Positions 21,590 through 32,228 of a stretch of 32,228 nt of DNA are shown piece after piece. The translations under genes were made by a program, and so were the position numbers. The DNA comes from Actinomycetes bacterium. GTDB taxonomy: Bacteria > Actinomycetota > Acidimicrobiia > Acidimicrobiales > JAJZXF01. The stretch is from positions 1 through 32,228 of the forward strand of contig JAJZXF010000023.1 of NCBI GenBank assembly GCA_021802485.1, given 5' to 3'. The notes below the pieces were generated by a model. It ran no database searches, was not told the DNA's origin, and was given only the letters and a program-made list of their open reading frames with translations. Position 1 is the first letter of the stretch, and every line of letters starts with the position of its first letter.

Positions 21590-23095
21590 TCACCAGCCGC
21601 GCTTTGGCCAGGCAACCGGCAACTTGCCTGCCTTGCCCAGCCGGGTCAGCTCCCCAAGGCTCTGAGCATCTCCCAGATTCCCGACCGTTCCAGGATCGTC
21701 AAGCTGCCCGGGACCTCCAGCGGAGGGCTTTTGGACACCTGAAGACCCGCGCGGCGTGACGCGACCTCCCTTGCGCTTCTTTGCCTTCGGGCCCCTAGCG
21801 GGCGGCTTGCCCACCACTCCCAGCTGCTTCTGCATCATCTGCTGAGCCTCTTTGAACTGCTTTAGCAGGTTGCTCACGTCACCTGGAGCGTTACCGCTAC
21901 CACTTGCTATGCGCAGCCGCCTCGAACCATCGATGATCGCGGGATTCCTCCGCTCAGCTGGGGTCATGGAGCGAATGATCGCCTCAACCCTCGCGAGGTC
22001 GCCCTCGTCCACCTTCGCGTCCTTGAGCTCCTTCGGAACACCTGGTAGCAGTCCTATGATGCCAGAGAGCGGGCCCATCTTCTTGATCTGCTGCATCTGC
22101 TGGAGAAAGTCGTCGAGATCGAAATGCCCACGGCGGAGCTTCGCTACCGTACTCTCCGCGACGTCGCGATCAATTTCGCGCTCCGCAGCCTCGACCAAAG
22201 AAAGAATGTCCCCCATCCCAAGGATGCGACCCGCCATCCGATCCGGGTGGAATGCGTCAAAGTCCGCGATCCGCTCACCCGTCGATGCGAAGGCTATAGG
22301 GCACCCTACGACCTCCTTGACCGACAGCGCCGCGCCACCTCTTGCATCGCCGTCAAGTTTGGTCAAAATGACGCCATCGAGGCGCACGGCAGCGTGAAAC
22401 GCCTCAGCGGTAGTCACCGCGTCCTGGCCAGTCATCGCATCTACTACAAGGAACGTGTACGCCGGGTTAAGTACGGATGCCATGCGAGATATCTCGTCCA
22501 TCAGCGCCGCATCCACCGTAAGGCGGCCCGCAGTATCGACCACGAGCACGTCCCTGCCTAGCCGCCTCGCCTCCCTTACGCCATTTTCCGCGGTCGCGAC
22601 CGGATCATGTGGCTCGCTGAACACACCCACCCCCACCTCGGAAGCGAGCACGCGCAGTTGCTCCACCGCGGCCGGGCGCTGGAGATCCGCTCCGACCAGG
22701 AGAGGGTTCCTCCCCTGCTGCTTGAACCACCGCGCGAGCTTCGCAGCTGCGGTGGTCTTCCCCGAGCCCTGAAGACCCGCCAGCAGCACCACTGTGGGGG
22801 GAGTTGCTGCATACCTGATACGGAGCGTCTCGCCACCGAGGACTTGCACCAACTCCTCGTTGACCGCCTTCACCACCTGCTGAGCAGGAGAGAGACTCTT
22901 CGAGAGCTCGGCTTCACGACACTTCTCCGCAACCCTCGCGACGATCGCTCTCGCAACGCCGAAGTTCACATCGGCTTCGATCAGGGCGTCACGAACCTCC
23001 CCAAGAGCCTCTGCGATCATCGCGTCGCTAAGGCGACCCCTGCTCCGGAGCCGAGCAAATATCCCGTCAAATTTCTCTGAAAGCGCCTCGAACAT
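21590..23095 (-). CDS. ffh: Signal recognition particle protein Ffh
   Basis: 501 aa from ATG 23095. N domain helices (1-90) lead into the GTPase: P-loop GLQGSGKTT (107-115), GADLQRPAAVEQL, DTAGR, TKLDGDARGGAALS and GCPIAFASTGE. The methionine-rich M domain follows (FDLDDFLQQMQQIKKMGPLSGIIGLLPG to the RRLRIASGSG signature that binds 4.5S RNA). A Gly/Lys-rich tail of about 60 residues ends WPKRGW. It targets nascent membrane proteins to FtsY. Confidence 0.98.
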   Translation of the reverse strand: MFEALSEKFDGIFARLRSRGRLSDAMIAEALGEVRDALIEADVNFGVARAIVARVAEKCREAELSKSLSPAQQVVKAVNEELVQVLGGETLRIRYAATPPTVVLLAGLQGSGKTTAAAKLARWFKQQGRNPLLVGADLQRPAAVEQLRVLASEVGVGVFSEPHDPVATAENGVREARRLGRDVLVVDTAGRLTVDAALMDEISRMASVLNPAYTFLVVDAMTGQDAVTTAEAFHAAVRLDGVILTKLDGDARGGAALSVKEVVGCPIAFASTGERIADFDAFHPDRMAGRILGMGDILSLVEAAEREIDRDVAESTVAKLRRGHFDLDDFLQQMQQIKKMGPLSGIIGLLPGVPKELKDAKVDEGDLARVEAIIRSMTPAERRNPAIIDGSRRLRIASGSGNAPGDVSNLLKQFKEAQQMMQKQLGVVGKPPARGPKAKKRKGGRVTPRGSSGVQKPSAGGPGQLDDPGTVGNLGDAQSLGELTRLGKAGKLPVAWPKRGW

Positions 23096-23159
23096 GAGAA
23101 CACCAGGCTACATCATGATTCACCGGTCGCTGTTCAGCGAGGCGCTGGCCACTAGCTGC

Positions 23160-24353
23160 TCAGTGCAGTATCGCCCCTACGAAACCCTCGGGATCGAACT
23201 GCACTAGATCAGCGGGCCCTTCTCCCAGCCCCACCAGCTTCACCGGGATGCCGAGTTCCTCCTGAATAGCCACCACTATCCCGCCCTTTGCTGTGCCATC
23301 CAGCTTCGTTAGAACCACGCCGGTCACACCAATAGCCTCAGCGAACTCACGCGCCTGAGCAAGGCCATTCTGGCCTGTCGTCGCGTCTACAACCAGGAGA
23401 ACCTCGGTCACCTTCCCTGGCGGGCGCTCCGCTACACGACGGATCTTCTTCAGCTCCTCCATCAAATTCGACTTTGTATGCAGACGCCCGGCGGTATCTG
23501 CAAGCACGAGATGGTTCCCCTGCGCTCCTGCGTGCTGGACGGCATCGAAGATCACCGCGCTCGGATCGCCTCCTTGCACTCCACGCACGAATCCCGCATT
23601 GCAGCGCTTGGCCCACAACTCCAGTTGATCGGTCGCAGCTGCCCTGAAGGTGTCCCCCGCCGCTATCACCACCTGGCGGCCGTTCGCGACCTCACGCGTA
23701 GCGACCTTTCCGATCGTGGTCGTCTTCCCCACGCCGTTTACTCCCACGAAGAGCCATACGTTCGTACAACCGGGCTCGAAGGATAGCGGAGCACCACTCG
23801 CATGCCTGTGCAGTGTGGAGCTCATCTGAACTTCGAGGGCCGCAATCAGATCCGCAGGCGTCGAGATCGAACCGCCTGCCACCTGCTCACGCAACCCCGC
23901 GAGCAACTCCCGGGTCGTTTTCAACCCCACGTCAGCACGGACGAGAGCCTCTTCAAGCTCCTGCCAGGTGTCCACTGATATGGATCCTCTGGCAAGCATC
24001 AAGCCCGCATATGAGGCAAACATCCTACGGGCCGCTCCAAGGCGATCCCGGATGCTGGGAGGCTCGGAGGGGAGCTCAACTCCGCCAGCGGTCACCTCGG
24101 TCGCCCCTTGAGGACCAGGCGCCTCCGCTAGCCCCACACCCGAAGATCCCGCGGATCCAACGCCCGCTTCGCGAACGGCTCCTCGGCTACCTGGGTCGCT
24201 CAGGCCAGCATCCCGACGTCCATCCACCTGACGTCGGGATGCCCTAGCGTGCCCGCGTGAGACGACGATCACCGTTGCGAGCATCAATACCGCAACAACG
24301 GCAACCAGTGCGATTATCAATGAAACCATCGTGCGACCATCACCGAGTACCAT
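23160..24353 (-). CDS. ftsY: Signal recognition particle receptor FtsY
   Basis: 397 aa from ATG 24353; ATG 24329 (MVSLIIALVAVVAVLM) is equally plausible. An N-terminal transmembrane helix (about 9-32) anchors it, a feature of actinobacterial FtsY. A basic and then Gly/Ser-rich linker runs to about residue 98, then the N domain and the GTPase: GVNGVGKTTTIGK (204-216), DTFRAAATDQL, DTAGRLHTKSNLMEELKK, DATTGQNGLAQAR, TKLDGTAKGGI. The C-terminus (GLGEGPADLVQFDPEGFVGAIL) is complete. It receives Ffh-ribosome complexes at the membrane. It lies 64 bp upstream of ffh on the same strand. The smc gene often found upstream is absent here. Confidence 0.98.
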   Translation of the reverse strand: MVLGDGRTMVSLIIALVAVVAVLMLATVIVVSRGHARASRRQVDGRRDAGLSDPGSRGAVREAGVGSAGSSGVGLAEAPGPQGATEVTAGGVELPSEPPSIRDRLGAARRMFASYAGLMLARGSISVDTWQELEEALVRADVGLKTTRELLAGLREQVAGGSISTPADLIAALEVQMSSTLHRHASGAPLSFEPGCTNVWLFVGVNGVGKTTTIGKVATREVANGRQVVIAAGDTFRAAATDQLELWAKRCNAGFVRGVQGGDPSAVIFDAVQHAGAQGNHLVLADTAGRLHTKSNLMEELKKIRRVAERPPGKVTEVLLVVDATTGQNGLAQAREFAEAIGVTGVVLTKLDGTAKGGIVVAIQEELGIPVKLVGLGEGPADLVQFDPEGFVGAILH

Positions 24354-24659
24354 AGCTGGACTTGACGCCGGCCAGGAGAACTCGACCGCACCGCCTGGGC
24401 AGCAAGCGATAGCCCATGCAATGTGCGCGGCATAAGGACTAGATGCGCAAGTCCAGTTCGGATTTCATCGACAAGGCCAGACGGCTCGTGGTGGGTAGGC
24501 GCGAGCAAGCAACCTTGGTTCTCTCGGGTAATGGGTTATCTCGAGCTATGGGCTCTGTGGAGCTGTCTGTTTTCTTGAGTCATCTGAGATGGTCCGAGAC
24601 CAGGAGATCCCTCATCGTGGTGGGACGAAGAACAGCCAGAGTATTTTCGTCGTGGCTTC
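24354..24659. other. Intergenic region between gltD and ftsY
   Basis: About 300 bp. It should hold the promoter of the ftsY block. A plus-strand frame from ATG 24443 (with AAGGA 4 nt upstream) encodes MRKSSSDFIDKARRLVVG and about 60 more plausible residues, but then runs 480 bp antisense through gltD. No family is recognised, so it is not called. Confidence 0.4.
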
Positions 24660-26177
24660 TCAGCGCATCGCCAGGCGCCCGGGGACGATCGGGGCTGGCA
24701 ATGCAGTTGATCCCATCAGGTGCCGATCGACTGCCGCGGCTGCTGAGCGCCCTTCTGCAATTGCCCAGACCACCAGGCTCTGGCCCCGAACCGAGTCGCC
24801 ACACGCAAAGACATTTTCAACGCTGGTCTCCCATGAGGCGCTCACCCCAATGCTCCCCCGGCCGGTCAGCTCCACACCCAGGTCGGCCACGACGCCCTTT
24901 GGCTCCGGACCGACAAAGCCAAGAGCGAGGAGCACGAGGTCGCACTCCAGTTCCGACTCTGTGTGAGCAAGGGCCTCGAACGACATGCCTCCTTTGCCAC
25001 TGGGCACCATCCTTACCTGCCTGTACCCGATTGCGCGGACCCTTTCCAAGGAATCGCCGAGAAACTCGGTGGTCTCGACCGAAAAGATCCGCTCGCCGCC
25101 TTCCTCGTGAGCAGCGGACGTCCTCAAGATCACTGGCCAGGTAGGCCACGGGTTCGCGCTGCTTCGAGACAACGGTGGCTGTTCGAGGATCTCGAACTGG
25201 TACACCGATAGCGCCCCCTGGCGATGAGCAGTGCCCAGGCAGTCCGCGCCCGTATCACCCCCGCCGATGATCACGACCCGCCTTGAACGCGCAGAGATCG
25301 GCGACTCCGAGATCGCACCTTCCTGGACAAGGTTCGCCGGCCTAAGGTACTCCATTGCCAAATGGATCCCATCGAGCTCCCGTCCCGGCACCGCGAGGTC
25401 ACGCCCCACCGTGGAGCCAAGCGACAGCACGACAGCATCGAACTCTTCGATCACCTTCGCAGTGGGAATGCGTACGACATCCGATGCCCGTGGACCCAAG
25501 GGAGCCATCCCTGACTCAGATCCGCTGCCAATCTCGGTATTAGTTAGAAAAACAGTTCCCTCTGCCTCCATCTGGGAAAGACGGCGATCCAGGACCCACT
25601 TTTCGAGCTTGAACTCGGGTATGCCATAGCGCAGCAGCCCTCCCGGACGCTCAGCCCTCTCGTAGACCACAACCTCATGGCCGGCTCGAGTCAACTGCTG
25701 CGCGCAGGCAAGACCTGCTGGCCCCGATCCGACCACCGCAACCCGCTTCGAGGTCGAGCGTGGAGCGCGTACCGGGCGCACGGACCCATTGGAATGGGCC
25801 CACTCTGCGATCTCGAACTCCACCTGTTTTATGGTCACCGGATCAGACGCAATGCCGAGAACACAGGACTCCTCACACGGAGCGGGACACAACCGCCCGG
25901 TCAGCTCCGGAAAGTTGTTGGTCGCATGCAGGCGCTCTGCTGCGATGGGCCAATCCCCGCGGTACACAAGATCGTTCCACTCCGGAATCAGATTCCCGAG
26001 CGGGCAGCCATCGTGGCAGAACGGTATGCCGCAGTCCATGCACCTTGACGCCTGAACACGGAGGCTCTCCTCTGGGAATGGTTCGTACACCTCGCGCCAG
26101 TCGCGCACGCGCAACGTGACGTCGCGCCTGCGAGGAGTCTCGCGGCCGTGCTTCAAGAAACCGGTTCGATCACCCAC
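24660..26177 (-). CDS. gltD: Glutamate synthase small subunit
   Basis: 505 aa from GTG 26177, overlapping the gltB stop by 8 bp (coupled); the product begins [15 protein letters not shown], the normal family start. N-terminal cysteines C46-x2-C49-x4-C54-x3-C58 and a second set in CPAPCEESC bind [4Fe-4S] clusters. Then FAD loop [22 protein letters not shown] loop [21 protein letters not shown] and terminal FAD motif [18 protein letters not shown]. It passes electrons from NADPH to GltB for glutamine-dependent glutamate synthesis. Confidence 0.97.
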   Translation of the reverse strand: MGDRTGFLKHGRETPRRRDVTLRVRDWREVYEPFPEESLRVQASRCMDCGIPFCHDGCPLGNLIPEWNDLVYRGDWPIAAERLHATNNFPELTGRLCPAPCEESCVLGIASDPVTIKQVEFEIAEWAHSNGSVRPVRAPRSTSKRVAVVGSGPAGLACAQQLTRAGHEVVVYERAERPGGLLRYGIPEFKLEKWVLDRRLSQMEAEGTVFLTNTEIGSGSESGMAPLGPRASDVVRIPTAKVIEEFDAVVLSLGSTVGRDLAVPGRELDGIHLAMEYLRPANLVQEGAISESPISARSRRVVIIGGGDTGADCLGTAHRQGALSVYQFEILEQPPLSRSSANPWPTWPVILRTSAAHEEGGERIFSVETTEFLGDSLERVRAIGYRQVRMVPSGKGGMSFEALAHTESELECDLVLLALGFVGPEPKGVVADLGVELTGRGSIGVSASWETSVENVFACGDSVRGQSLVVWAIAEGRSAAAAVDRHLMGSTALPAPIVPGRLAMR

Positions 26178-29100
26178 GGGCAACCGCCATGACCGCATCC
26201 TCAACGGACACCCCGTCCGCAAGTGCTCGCTCCGTCGCGTCAAGGACCCGCCTGTACTCCGTGGGCATGACCTTAACGATACTGCCCAGGCTCTCCTCCC
26301 AACGCGAGAGGAGTCCCGCAGCCACCTCTGATCCGGTCAGATCAGCGTGACGCTTTACAATCGAGTGCAACCACTCCATATCATCGGTATCCAGCTCTTC
26401 GAGGAACACCATGTCGGTGTTCAGATGCTCGAGGAAACCCTTTCCCCGATCATCTGGGCAGTACACAAACGCAACCCCTCCCGACATGCCTGCACCAAAG
26501 TTCCTTCCGCAGGGTCCGAGCACCACAACTCGCCCGCCGGTCATGTACTCGCACCCATGGTCACCAACCCCCTCCACGACAGCGCTTGCTCCCGAATTGC
26601 GTACGCAAAACCTCTCGCCTACCTGGCCGCGTATGAAGACCTCACCGCTGGTTGCTCCGTAAAGTATGACGTTTCCAGCGATCACGTTGTCTTCTGCGCG
26701 AAAACGCGATCCAGCGGGCGGGCACACCACGATCCTCCCGCCAGAGAGACCCTTCGCCAGGTAGTCGTTTGCGTCTCCTCTCAGCTTCATGGTGATCCCC
26801 CTTGGCAGGAACGCACCGAAGCTCTGGCCTGCGGAACCGGTGAACTTGAGACTGATCGTCTCGTCCGCGAGGCCCGCGCCACCGTAACGCCGGGTGACTT
26901 CGTAACCGAGCATCGTGCCAACAGTCCGGTTCACGTTTCGGATTGGCATCTCGACCTCCACCGGTTCGGCCCGCTCCAAGGCAGGAGCGCAGGCTTCGAT
27001 CAAGCGTACGTCAAGTGCCTTGTCGAGGCCGTGGTCCTGAGAATGTACGTTCCTCCTCGGGGCTTCTCGGGGAACATCGGGCTCAAACAGGATTGGGGTG
27101 AGATCAAGCCCTGCCGCCTTCCAGTGGTCAATTGCTGGCTGGACATCGAGAAGATCGAGACGCCCGACGGCTTCTTCCAAAGACCTGAGCCCGAGCGCCG
27201 CGAGGTGCTCGCGCACTTCGGCTGCTATGAAGCGGAAGAAGTTCACAACGTGTTCGGGACGGCCAGTGAAGCGCTTTCGCAGCTCAGGGTTCTGGGTCGC
27301 GATACCAACAGGGCAGGTGTCAAGATGGCAGACCCTCATCATGACGCATCCCATGACAACGAGCGGGGCAGTCGCAAAGCCAAACTCCTCGGCCCCGAGA
27401 AGGGCGGCTACGACCACATCCCTGCCCGTCTTCATCTGGCCGTCAACCTGGACCACAATCCGACCTCGTAATCCATTTGCGAGCAGGATCTGCTGGGTCT
27501 CCGCCAACCCGAGCTCCCAGGGCGCCCCGGCATGCTTGATGGAGCTGAGCGGCGACGCACCAGTTCCTCCGTCATTGCCGGATATCAACACGACATCTGC
27601 GTGAGCCTTCGCAACGCCTGCGGCAACGGTGCCGACCCCAACCTCTGACACCAGCTTCACGTGAATACGAGCACGGGGATTGGAACACTTCAAGTCATAG
27701 ATCAGCTGTGCAAGATCTTCGATGGAGTAGATATCGTGATGTGGAGGCGGCGAGATGAGGCCCACGCCCGGGGTAGCGTGGCGTGTCCTCGCGATCCACG
27801 GATAGACCTTATGCCCAGGCAACTGACCTCCTTCGCCTGGCTTCGCACCCTGGGAGATCTTGATCTGAAGGTCATCAGCACTCACCAGGTACTCGCTTGT
27901 TACCCCAAAACGGGCCGAGGCCACTTGCTTGATCGCGCTGCGTCTCGAGTCACCATTCGGATCCGCCAGGTAGCGCTCGGGGTCTTCGCCGCCCTCGCCT
28001 GTGTTCGACTTGCCGCCGATCCTGTTCATAGCAACAGCAAGCGTCTCGTGCGCCTCAGCGGAGATAGACCCGTACGACATCGCGCCCGTAGCAAACCTAC
28101 GCACGATCTCATCCACAGGTTCAACCTCTTCGATCGGGACTGGGGCTTGGGCACCCTCTCGAAAGCGAAGCAGTCCCCTCAAGGTCGCGAGGTTCACCGA
28201 CTGAGCGTCCACGGCACGCGTGTACTCCTTGAAGGTCTCATAGCTACCGGTGCGCGTCGAATGCTGCAGCTTGAAGACGCTCAACGGGTTGAACAGGTGG
28301 TACTCGCCCTCCCTGCGCCAGGAGTACTCGCCGCCCACCTCGAGCTCACGATGAGCAAGCTCGGCCGTCCTTGGGAAATGAGCGAGCGTGTGGCGCTCGG
28401 CAACCTCAGCGGCTATAACATCAAGGCCTACCCCCCCGAGACGGCTCGCGGTGCCCGCGAAGTACTCCTCCACGAGACCCCTATCCAAGCCGATCGCCTC
28501 GAACACCTGGGCGCCGATATACGACGCCACAGTCGAGATCCCCATCTTCGACATGATCTTCAGCACGCCCTTTGACGCGGCTTTTACGTAGTTGGCAACA
28601 GCACTCGTAGCGTCACTTACCAGTAGCTCGCCTCTCAGGCACATATCCTCGATCGACTCAACTGCAAGGTATGGGTTCACCGCCGATGCCCCGTAACCGA
28701 GAAGGAGCGCCATGTGATGCACCTCCCTCGCGTCACCGCTCTCGACTACAAGGGCAACCCTCGTGCGCGTCTTCTCCCGTACCAGGTGATGATGCACCGC
28801 AGAGGTTAGCAACAGCGAGGGTATCGGGGCGAGGGTGACCGAGCTGTTGCGATCGGAAAGGATGATGATGTTCGCACCCGCGGCTATCGCCCGGCTGATC
28901 TTCGATCTGACCTCCTCGATCGCGGCGTGCAGCGCCTCGCCTCCCCCCGCGAGCTCGTAAAGCCCATCGATGGTGAAGCCCTTGTACCCGGGCGTCTCAG
29001 AGTTCTCGTTCACATACATGAGCTTCGCGAGGTCATCGTTTCCAATAACCGGACCGTTCAAGATGATGCGCCTACATGACTCCTCGCGAGGATCTAACAG

Positions 29101-30789
29101 ATTGGCGCCGGGGCCAATAGCAGTCCGGGTTGAGGTGACCAGCTCCTCGCGGATCGCGTCAAGGGGCGGGTTGGTCACCTGGGCAAACAGCTGCGTGAAG
29201 TAGTCATAAAGGAGCCTCGGTCGCCTCGACAGCACAGCTGGAGGGGTATCGGAACCCATGGAACCGATGGGCTCAGCTCCGTTCGCTGCCATCGGCGAGA
29301 GGATGGACCTCAGATCCTCGGAGGTGTACCCAAATAGCCGCTGGTGAGCGACGATGGACGCGTGCTTTGGGGTGAGCATGACGCGCGATGGCAGCGAGCT
29401 GATCGCCTCCTGGCAACGGTCCAGCCACTCCCCGTAGGGGTGCTCAGCCGCCAGCGAGGCCTTGATCTCTTCGTCCTCGACTATCCGACCAAGCGAGAGA
29501 TCTACGAGGAACATGCGTCCCGGCTGGAGCCGGCCTTTGCGCACCACCCTCTCAGGATCGATGTCGAGCACGCCAACCTCTGAGGACATGACCACGAGGC
29601 CGTCTGACGTCACCCAGTAGCGCGCCGGACGAAGGCCGTTACGATCGAGTACTGCACCGACGACCGTGCCATCTGTGAAGGCCACTGCCGCAGGGCCGTC
29701 CCACGGCTCCATCAAGGAGGCGTGATACCGGTAGAAGTCCCGCCGCTTCGGATCCATCAACTGGTTGTTCTCCCAGGCCTCTGGGATCATCATGAGCACC
29801 GAGTGCGGGAGGGATCTCCCGCCCATGTGCAGCAACTCCAACACCTCGTCAAAGGAGGCCGAGTCACTCGCCCCTGGCGTGCACACAGGGAAGATCCTCT
29901 GGAGCCCCGGGCCAATGAGCTCGCTCGAAAGCAAGGCCTCACGCGCCCGCATCCAGTTCCGGTTCCCTGCAAGCGTATTGATCTCGCCGTTGTGCGCGAG
30001 GTAGCGGTAGGGGTGTGCGAGCGGCCAGGAGGGGAACGTGTTCGTTGAGAACCTGGAGTGCACCAGCGCCACAGCGCTCACGAAGCGTTCGTCGCCCAGG
30101 TCCGGGTAGAACGCCTCCAGCTGCTCAGCGGTCAGCATCCCCTTGTAGACGATGGTCCGGGTCGACAAGCTCGGAAAGTAAATCCCCGCGAGCTCTCGCT
30201 CTGCACGCTTGCGAAGCACGAACGACGCACGCTCGAGCGCGTCACCAGATAGCCGGACCGCTCCACCGGTGCCGCTATCTCCTCGGGCACCAGAAGCTGC
30301 GCTGGTCACCCCCCCAGCCACAAACACCTGCGAGATCTTCGGCATCGCCTTTCGGGCGGTTGCTCCAAGCATTGATGGATCCACAGGCACGTCCCGCCAG
30401 CCGAGCACGACAAGGTTCTCCTCAGATGCGAGCTGCTCGAAGCTTCTGCGAGTTCGCGCAACATCGCCACCAGAGCCGTCCAGGAAAGCTAGACCAGTTG
30501 CATACGACCCCTGATCTGGCAGTTCGAAGCCCGCTACCTCTACGAAGAGATCGTGTGGCAGCTGAACAAGGATCCCCGCGCCATCTCCGGAGTTCGCCTC
30601 ACTTCCAAGAGCCCCGCGATGGGCAAGGTTCTCTAGCGCGATCAGGCCATCGCGAACCAGCCTGTGGCTGCTTCGTCCCGACAACTCAGCGAGGAACGCT
30701 ATCCCGCAGGAGTCGTGTTCCATCTCAGGGCTGTACAGGCCAGCTCTTGTTGAGACAGTTCTATTAGGGGTAGCGCCAGTTGCGCTCAT
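26170..30789 (-). CDS. gltB: Glutamate synthase large subunit
   Basis: 1,539 aa from ATG 30789 (GGAGA 7 nt upstream). The frame stays open to ATG 30825, but family start and ribosome site favour 30789. Domains: class II glutamine amidotransferase whose mature N-terminus is Cys28 in [10 protein letters not shown] after propeptide removal; central domain; FMN-binding synthase domain ([44 protein letters not shown]); 3Fe-4S cysteines C-x5-C-x4-C in [15 protein letters not shown]; and the C-terminal beta-helix ([21 protein letters not shown] region). It makes glutamate from glutamine and 2-oxoglutarate. Confidence 0.98.
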   Translation of the reverse strand: MSATGATPNRTVSTRAGLYSPEMEHDSCGIAFLAELSGRSSHRLVRDGLIALENLAHRGALGSEANSGDGAGILVQLPHDLFVEVAGFELPDQGSYATGLAFLDGSGGDVARTRRSFEQLASEENLVVLGWRDVPVDPSMLGATARKAMPKISQVFVAGGVTSAASGARGDSGTGGAVRLSGDALERASFVLRKRAERELAGIYFPSLSTRTIVYKGMLTAEQLEAFYPDLGDERFVSAVALVHSRFSTNTFPSWPLAHPYRYLAHNGEINTLAGNRNWMRAREALLSSELIGPGLQRIFPVCTPGASDSASFDEVLELLHMGGRSLPHSVLMMIPEAWENNQLMDPKRRDFYRYHASLMEPWDGPAAVAFTDGTVVGAVLDRNGLRPARYWVTSDGLVVMSSEVGVLDIDPERVVRKGRLQPGRMFLVDLSLGRIVEDEEIKASLAAEHPYGEWLDRCQEAISSLPSRVMLTPKHASIVAHQRLFGYTSEDLRSILSPMAANGAEPIGSMGSDTPPAVLSRRPRLLYDYFTQLFAQVTNPPLDAIREELVTSTRTAIGPGANLLDPREESCRRIILNGPVIGNDDLAKLMYVNENSETPGYKGFTIDGLYELAGGGEALHAAIEEVRSKISRAIAAGANIIILSDRNSSVTLAPIPSLLLTSAVHHHLVREKTRTRVALVVESGDAREVHHMALLLGYGASAVNPYLAVESIEDMCLRGELLVSDATSAVANYVKAASKGVLKIMSKMGISTVASYIGAQVFEAIGLDRGLVEEYFAGTASRLGGVGLDVIAAEVAERHTLAHFPRTAELAHRELEVGGEYSWRREGEYHLFNPLSVFKLQHSTRTGSYETFKEYTRAVDAQSVNLATLRGLLRFREGAQAPVPIEEVEPVDEIVRRFATGAMSYGSISAEAHETLAVAMNRIGGKSNTGEGGEDPERYLADPNGDSRRSAIKQVASARFGVTSEYLVSADDLQIKISQGAKPGEGGQLPGHKVYPWIARTRHATPGVGLISPPPHHDIYSIEDLAQLIYDLKCSNPRARIHVKLVSEVGVGTVAAGVAKAHADVVLISGNDGGTGASPLSSIKHAGAPWELGLAETQQILLANGLRGRIVVQVDGQMKTGRDVVVAALLGAEEFGFATAPLVVMGCVMMRVCHLDTCPVGIATQNPELRKRFTGRPEHVVNFFRFIAAEVREHLAALGLRSLEEAVGRLDLLDVQPAIDHWKAAGLDLTPILFEPDVPREAPRRNVHSQDHGLDKALDVRLIEACAPALERAEPVEVEMPIRNVNRTVGTMLGYEVTRRYGGAGLADETISLKFTGSAGQSFGAFLPRGITMKLRGDANDYLAKGLSGGRIVVCPPAGSRFRAEDNVIAGNVILYGATSGEVFIRGQVGERFCVRNSGASAVVEGVGDHGCEYMTGGRVVVLGPCGRNFGAGMSGGVAFVYCPDDRGKGFLEHLNTDMVFLEELDTDDMEWLHSIVKRHADLTGSEVAAGLLSRWEESLGSIVKVMPTEYRRVLDATERALADGVSVEDAVMAVARG

Positions 30790-30886
30790 CGGTATCGTCT
30801 CCGGGTTCAAACTTTGGTAGTGCACCGCGATGCATAGCTGCCACGGTACTTGGTTGCAGAAAAGAAGCTGCCTGCCCGGGACGACG

Positions 30887-30913
30887 TTGGCCCTGCTGCA
30901 GTGACCCTATAAT
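30887..30913 (+). promoter_or_regulatory. thiO promoter giving a likely leaderless mRNA
   Basis: A perfect -10 TATAAT lies at 30908-30913. The best -35 is TTGGCC (30887-30892) with a short 15-bp spacer. Transcription would begin at about 30920-30923, at or just before the GTG at 30923. No Shine-Dalgarno precedes that GTG. Confidence 0.65.
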
Positions 30914-30922
30914 ACAGCTTCA

Positions 30923-32080
30923 GTGACACATGCTGACACACTCGTGGTGGGTGGAGGGATTATAGGTCTCGCAACTGCGTTTCGCGCTCGTGTGAGCGGG
31001 CTTTCAGTCACACTCTTAGACCCCTCTCCTGCTCAGGGCACCTCCCGCGTCGCTGCTGGGATGCTTGCGCCGGTCTCGGAGCTCCACTACGGAGAAGAGC
31101 GCCTGCTCGAGATGAACATCGCATCGGCTCAGCTGTATCCGTCTTTCGTCGCCGAACTCGAAGACGCAAGCGGGCGCAACGTCGGCTATAGGCGATGCGG
31201 GACCTTGATCGTCGCAGTAGACCCCGGTGACAAGGACATCCTGGTAGAGCTATGCGACTACCAGAGATCCTTTGGCCTCGAAGCGACATGGCTCGACTCG
31301 CGCGACTGCCGCAGTGAGGAACCGTTCCTTGCTCCTCGGATACAGGGCGGCATCCTCGCCAGTAGCGACCACCAGGTCGACACACGCAAGCTCCTTGACG
31401 CTCTCCTCGCCGCAGTCATCAACGCAGGTGTTCGTGTGCTGCACGAGCCGGCAGCAGAGCTCCTCGTTCAACACGATCGGATCGAAGGCGTTCGCTTGGA
31501 AAACGATGACACGCTACGAGCTGCAAGCGTCGTCCTCGCTGCAGGTTGCTGGTCAGGAACGCTAGCTGGCATACCTTCAAGGCTCGCTCCACCCGTAAGG
31601 CCAGTGAAAGGACAGATACTTCGCCTGAGGGGTCCAGCAGATACCACTTACCTCACCCACACGCTACGGGGCGTGGTGAACGGATCTCCTGTATACATAG
31701 TGCCGCGAGGCGACGGTCGCATGGTCGTTGGCGCGACCTCAGAAGAGCGTGGCTTTGACACCGCAGTTACAGCGGGAGCAGTGCATGACATACTCCGCGA
31801 CGCTAGGCAGCTCCTGCCCCAGATCAACGAGCTGGAGCTAATAGAGGTAAAAGCAGGGCTTCGACCTGGCTCGCCTGACAACGCCCCGCTTGTCGGTGAC
31901 AGCGGCCTCGACGGGCTCGTGTTCGCAACCGGTCACCAGCGAAACGGCATCTTGTTGACCCCGCTCACCGCTTATGCAGTTGTCTCGTGCCTTACCAGCG
32001 AGACGCAATCCGACGCATCGATCACGAACATGCTCGAGTACTGCTCACCCGCACGCATGAACCTTGCAATGAAACCGTGA
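30923..32080 (+). CDS. thiO: Glycine oxidase ThiO-like FAD enzyme
   Basis: 385 aa from GTG 30923. DAO-type fold: FAD loop TLVVGGGIIGLATAFRA (7-23), SRVAAGMLAPVSEL typical of ThiO, SVVLAAGCWSG, RPVKGQILRLRG, VYIVPRGDGRMVVGATSEE, and the C-terminal GLRPGSPDNAPLVG with GLVFATGHQRNGILLTPLTA. It oxidises glycine to iminoglycine (dehydroglycine), which ThiG uses for the thiazole of thiamine. ThiS/ThiG normally follow; here an IS607-like gene starts 64 bp later, so they are elsewhere or beyond the element. Divergent from gltB with a 133-bp shared upstream region. Confidence 0.93.
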   Translation: MTHADTLVVGGGIIGLATAFRARVSGLSVTLLDPSPAQGTSRVAAGMLAPVSELHYGEERLLEMNIASAQLYPSFVAELEDASGRNVGYRRCGTLIVAVDPGDKDILVELCDYQRSFGLEATWLDSRDCRSEEPFLAPRIQGGILASSDHQVDTRKLLDALLAAVINAGVRVLHEPAAELLVQHDRIEGVRLENDDTLRAASVVLAAGCWSGTLAGIPSRLAPPVRPVKGQILRLRGPADTTYLTHTLRGVVNGSPVYIVPRGDGRMVVGATSEERGFDTAVTAGAVHDILRDARQLLPQINELELIEVKAGLRPGSPDNAPLVGDSGLDGLVFATGHQRNGILLTPLTAYAVVSCLTSETQSDASITNMLEYCSPARMNLAMKP

Positions 32081-32144
32081 GGGTTACCAACTGCCGGCCA
32101 ACGAGTGCCCACCAGTGCTCGTACAGGTGTGCTAGTACGTGGGT

Positions 32145-32228
32145 GTGAACTTGTCTGACTGGGCCTCTATGGTGGGCGTGAGCAAGCACACGGCGTATCG
32201 CTGGTGGCGCGACGGCACCCTACCCGTC
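32145..32228 (+). CDS. tnpA: IS607-type serine recombinase, 5' end
   Basis: Twenty-eight codons from GTG 32145 to the window edge: MNLSDWASMVGVSKHTAYRW followed by WRDGTLPV. This is the MerR-like helix-turn-helix that opens IS607-family transposases (serine resolvase type), which usually read as a short 'DWA..GVS..TAYRWW..G.LPVP' start. The catalytic serine domain and any tnpB lie outside the window. IS607 elements lack terminal inverted repeats, so the left boundary (between 32081 and 32144) cannot be fixed. Confidence 0.75.
   Translation, partial: MNLSDWASMVGVSKHTAYRWWRDGTLPV

Noticed and set aside
24443-25144. 233-codon plus-strand frame with AAGGA near its start
   Set aside because: Two thirds lies antisense to gltD; the first 70 residues look plausible but match nothing I recognise.
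26347-28575. 374- and 304-codon plus-strand frames inside gltB
   Set aside because: Antisense shadows of a long, well-conserved gene.

Overview
The window looks like chromosomal DNA of an actinobacterium. It has a WhiB-type iron-sulfur regulator, long GC-rich genes with many GTG starts, and the conserved block ftsY-ffh-rpsP-khpA-rimM-trmD-rplS-yraN. A sulfide:quinone-oxidoreductase-like flavoprotein with TusE/DsrC-like and DsrE2-like partners points to a sulfur-oxidising lineage. I would guess Acidimicrobiia, but that is inference from style and content, not a database match.

Layout. (1) 1-2.9 kb is accessory DNA: the 5' end of an IS1634-like transposase, a 53-aa membrane microprotein, a membrane-anchored coiled-coil protein with internal repeats, about 0.9 kb without a gene but with a repeated 16-21 bp motif, and a WhiB-like gene. 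(2) 2.9-9.7 kb holds two adjacent minus-strand genes for very large secreted repeat proteins. Both combine a seven-blade cysteine-pair propeller with six 42-residue GYW repeats. (3) 9.7-11.5 kb holds palindromes, a truncated plasmid/phage-type DUF932 gene and a lipoprotein. (4) 11.5-16 kb holds a polytopic membrane glycosyltransferase-like protein, a PIN/TRAM protein with degraded active-site motifs, a crotonase, and a 50-bp duplication beside a decayed ORF end. (5) 16.3-18.4 kb is the sulfur operon. (6) 18.4-24.4 kb is the minus-strand translation and protein-targeting block. (7) 24.7-30.8 kb is gltB-gltD (glutamate synthase). (8) thiO is divergent from gltB, with a promoter that predicts a leaderless mRNA. 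The window ends in the first 28 codons of an IS607-type serine recombinase.

The most striking observation is at 9637-9681. The 4.7-kb secreted-protein gene has an ideal Shine-Dalgarno and ATG (9670), but an (AG)9 dinucleotide tract puts that ATG out of frame with the signal peptide and the rest of the protein. Gaining one AG unit or losing two would restore a 1,597- or 1,594-codon frame with a textbook basic signal-peptide N-region. This is the layout expected of slipped-strand phase variation (present state OFF or low). The switch could also affect the downstream repeat-protein gene, since the two reading frames overlap at an ATGA.
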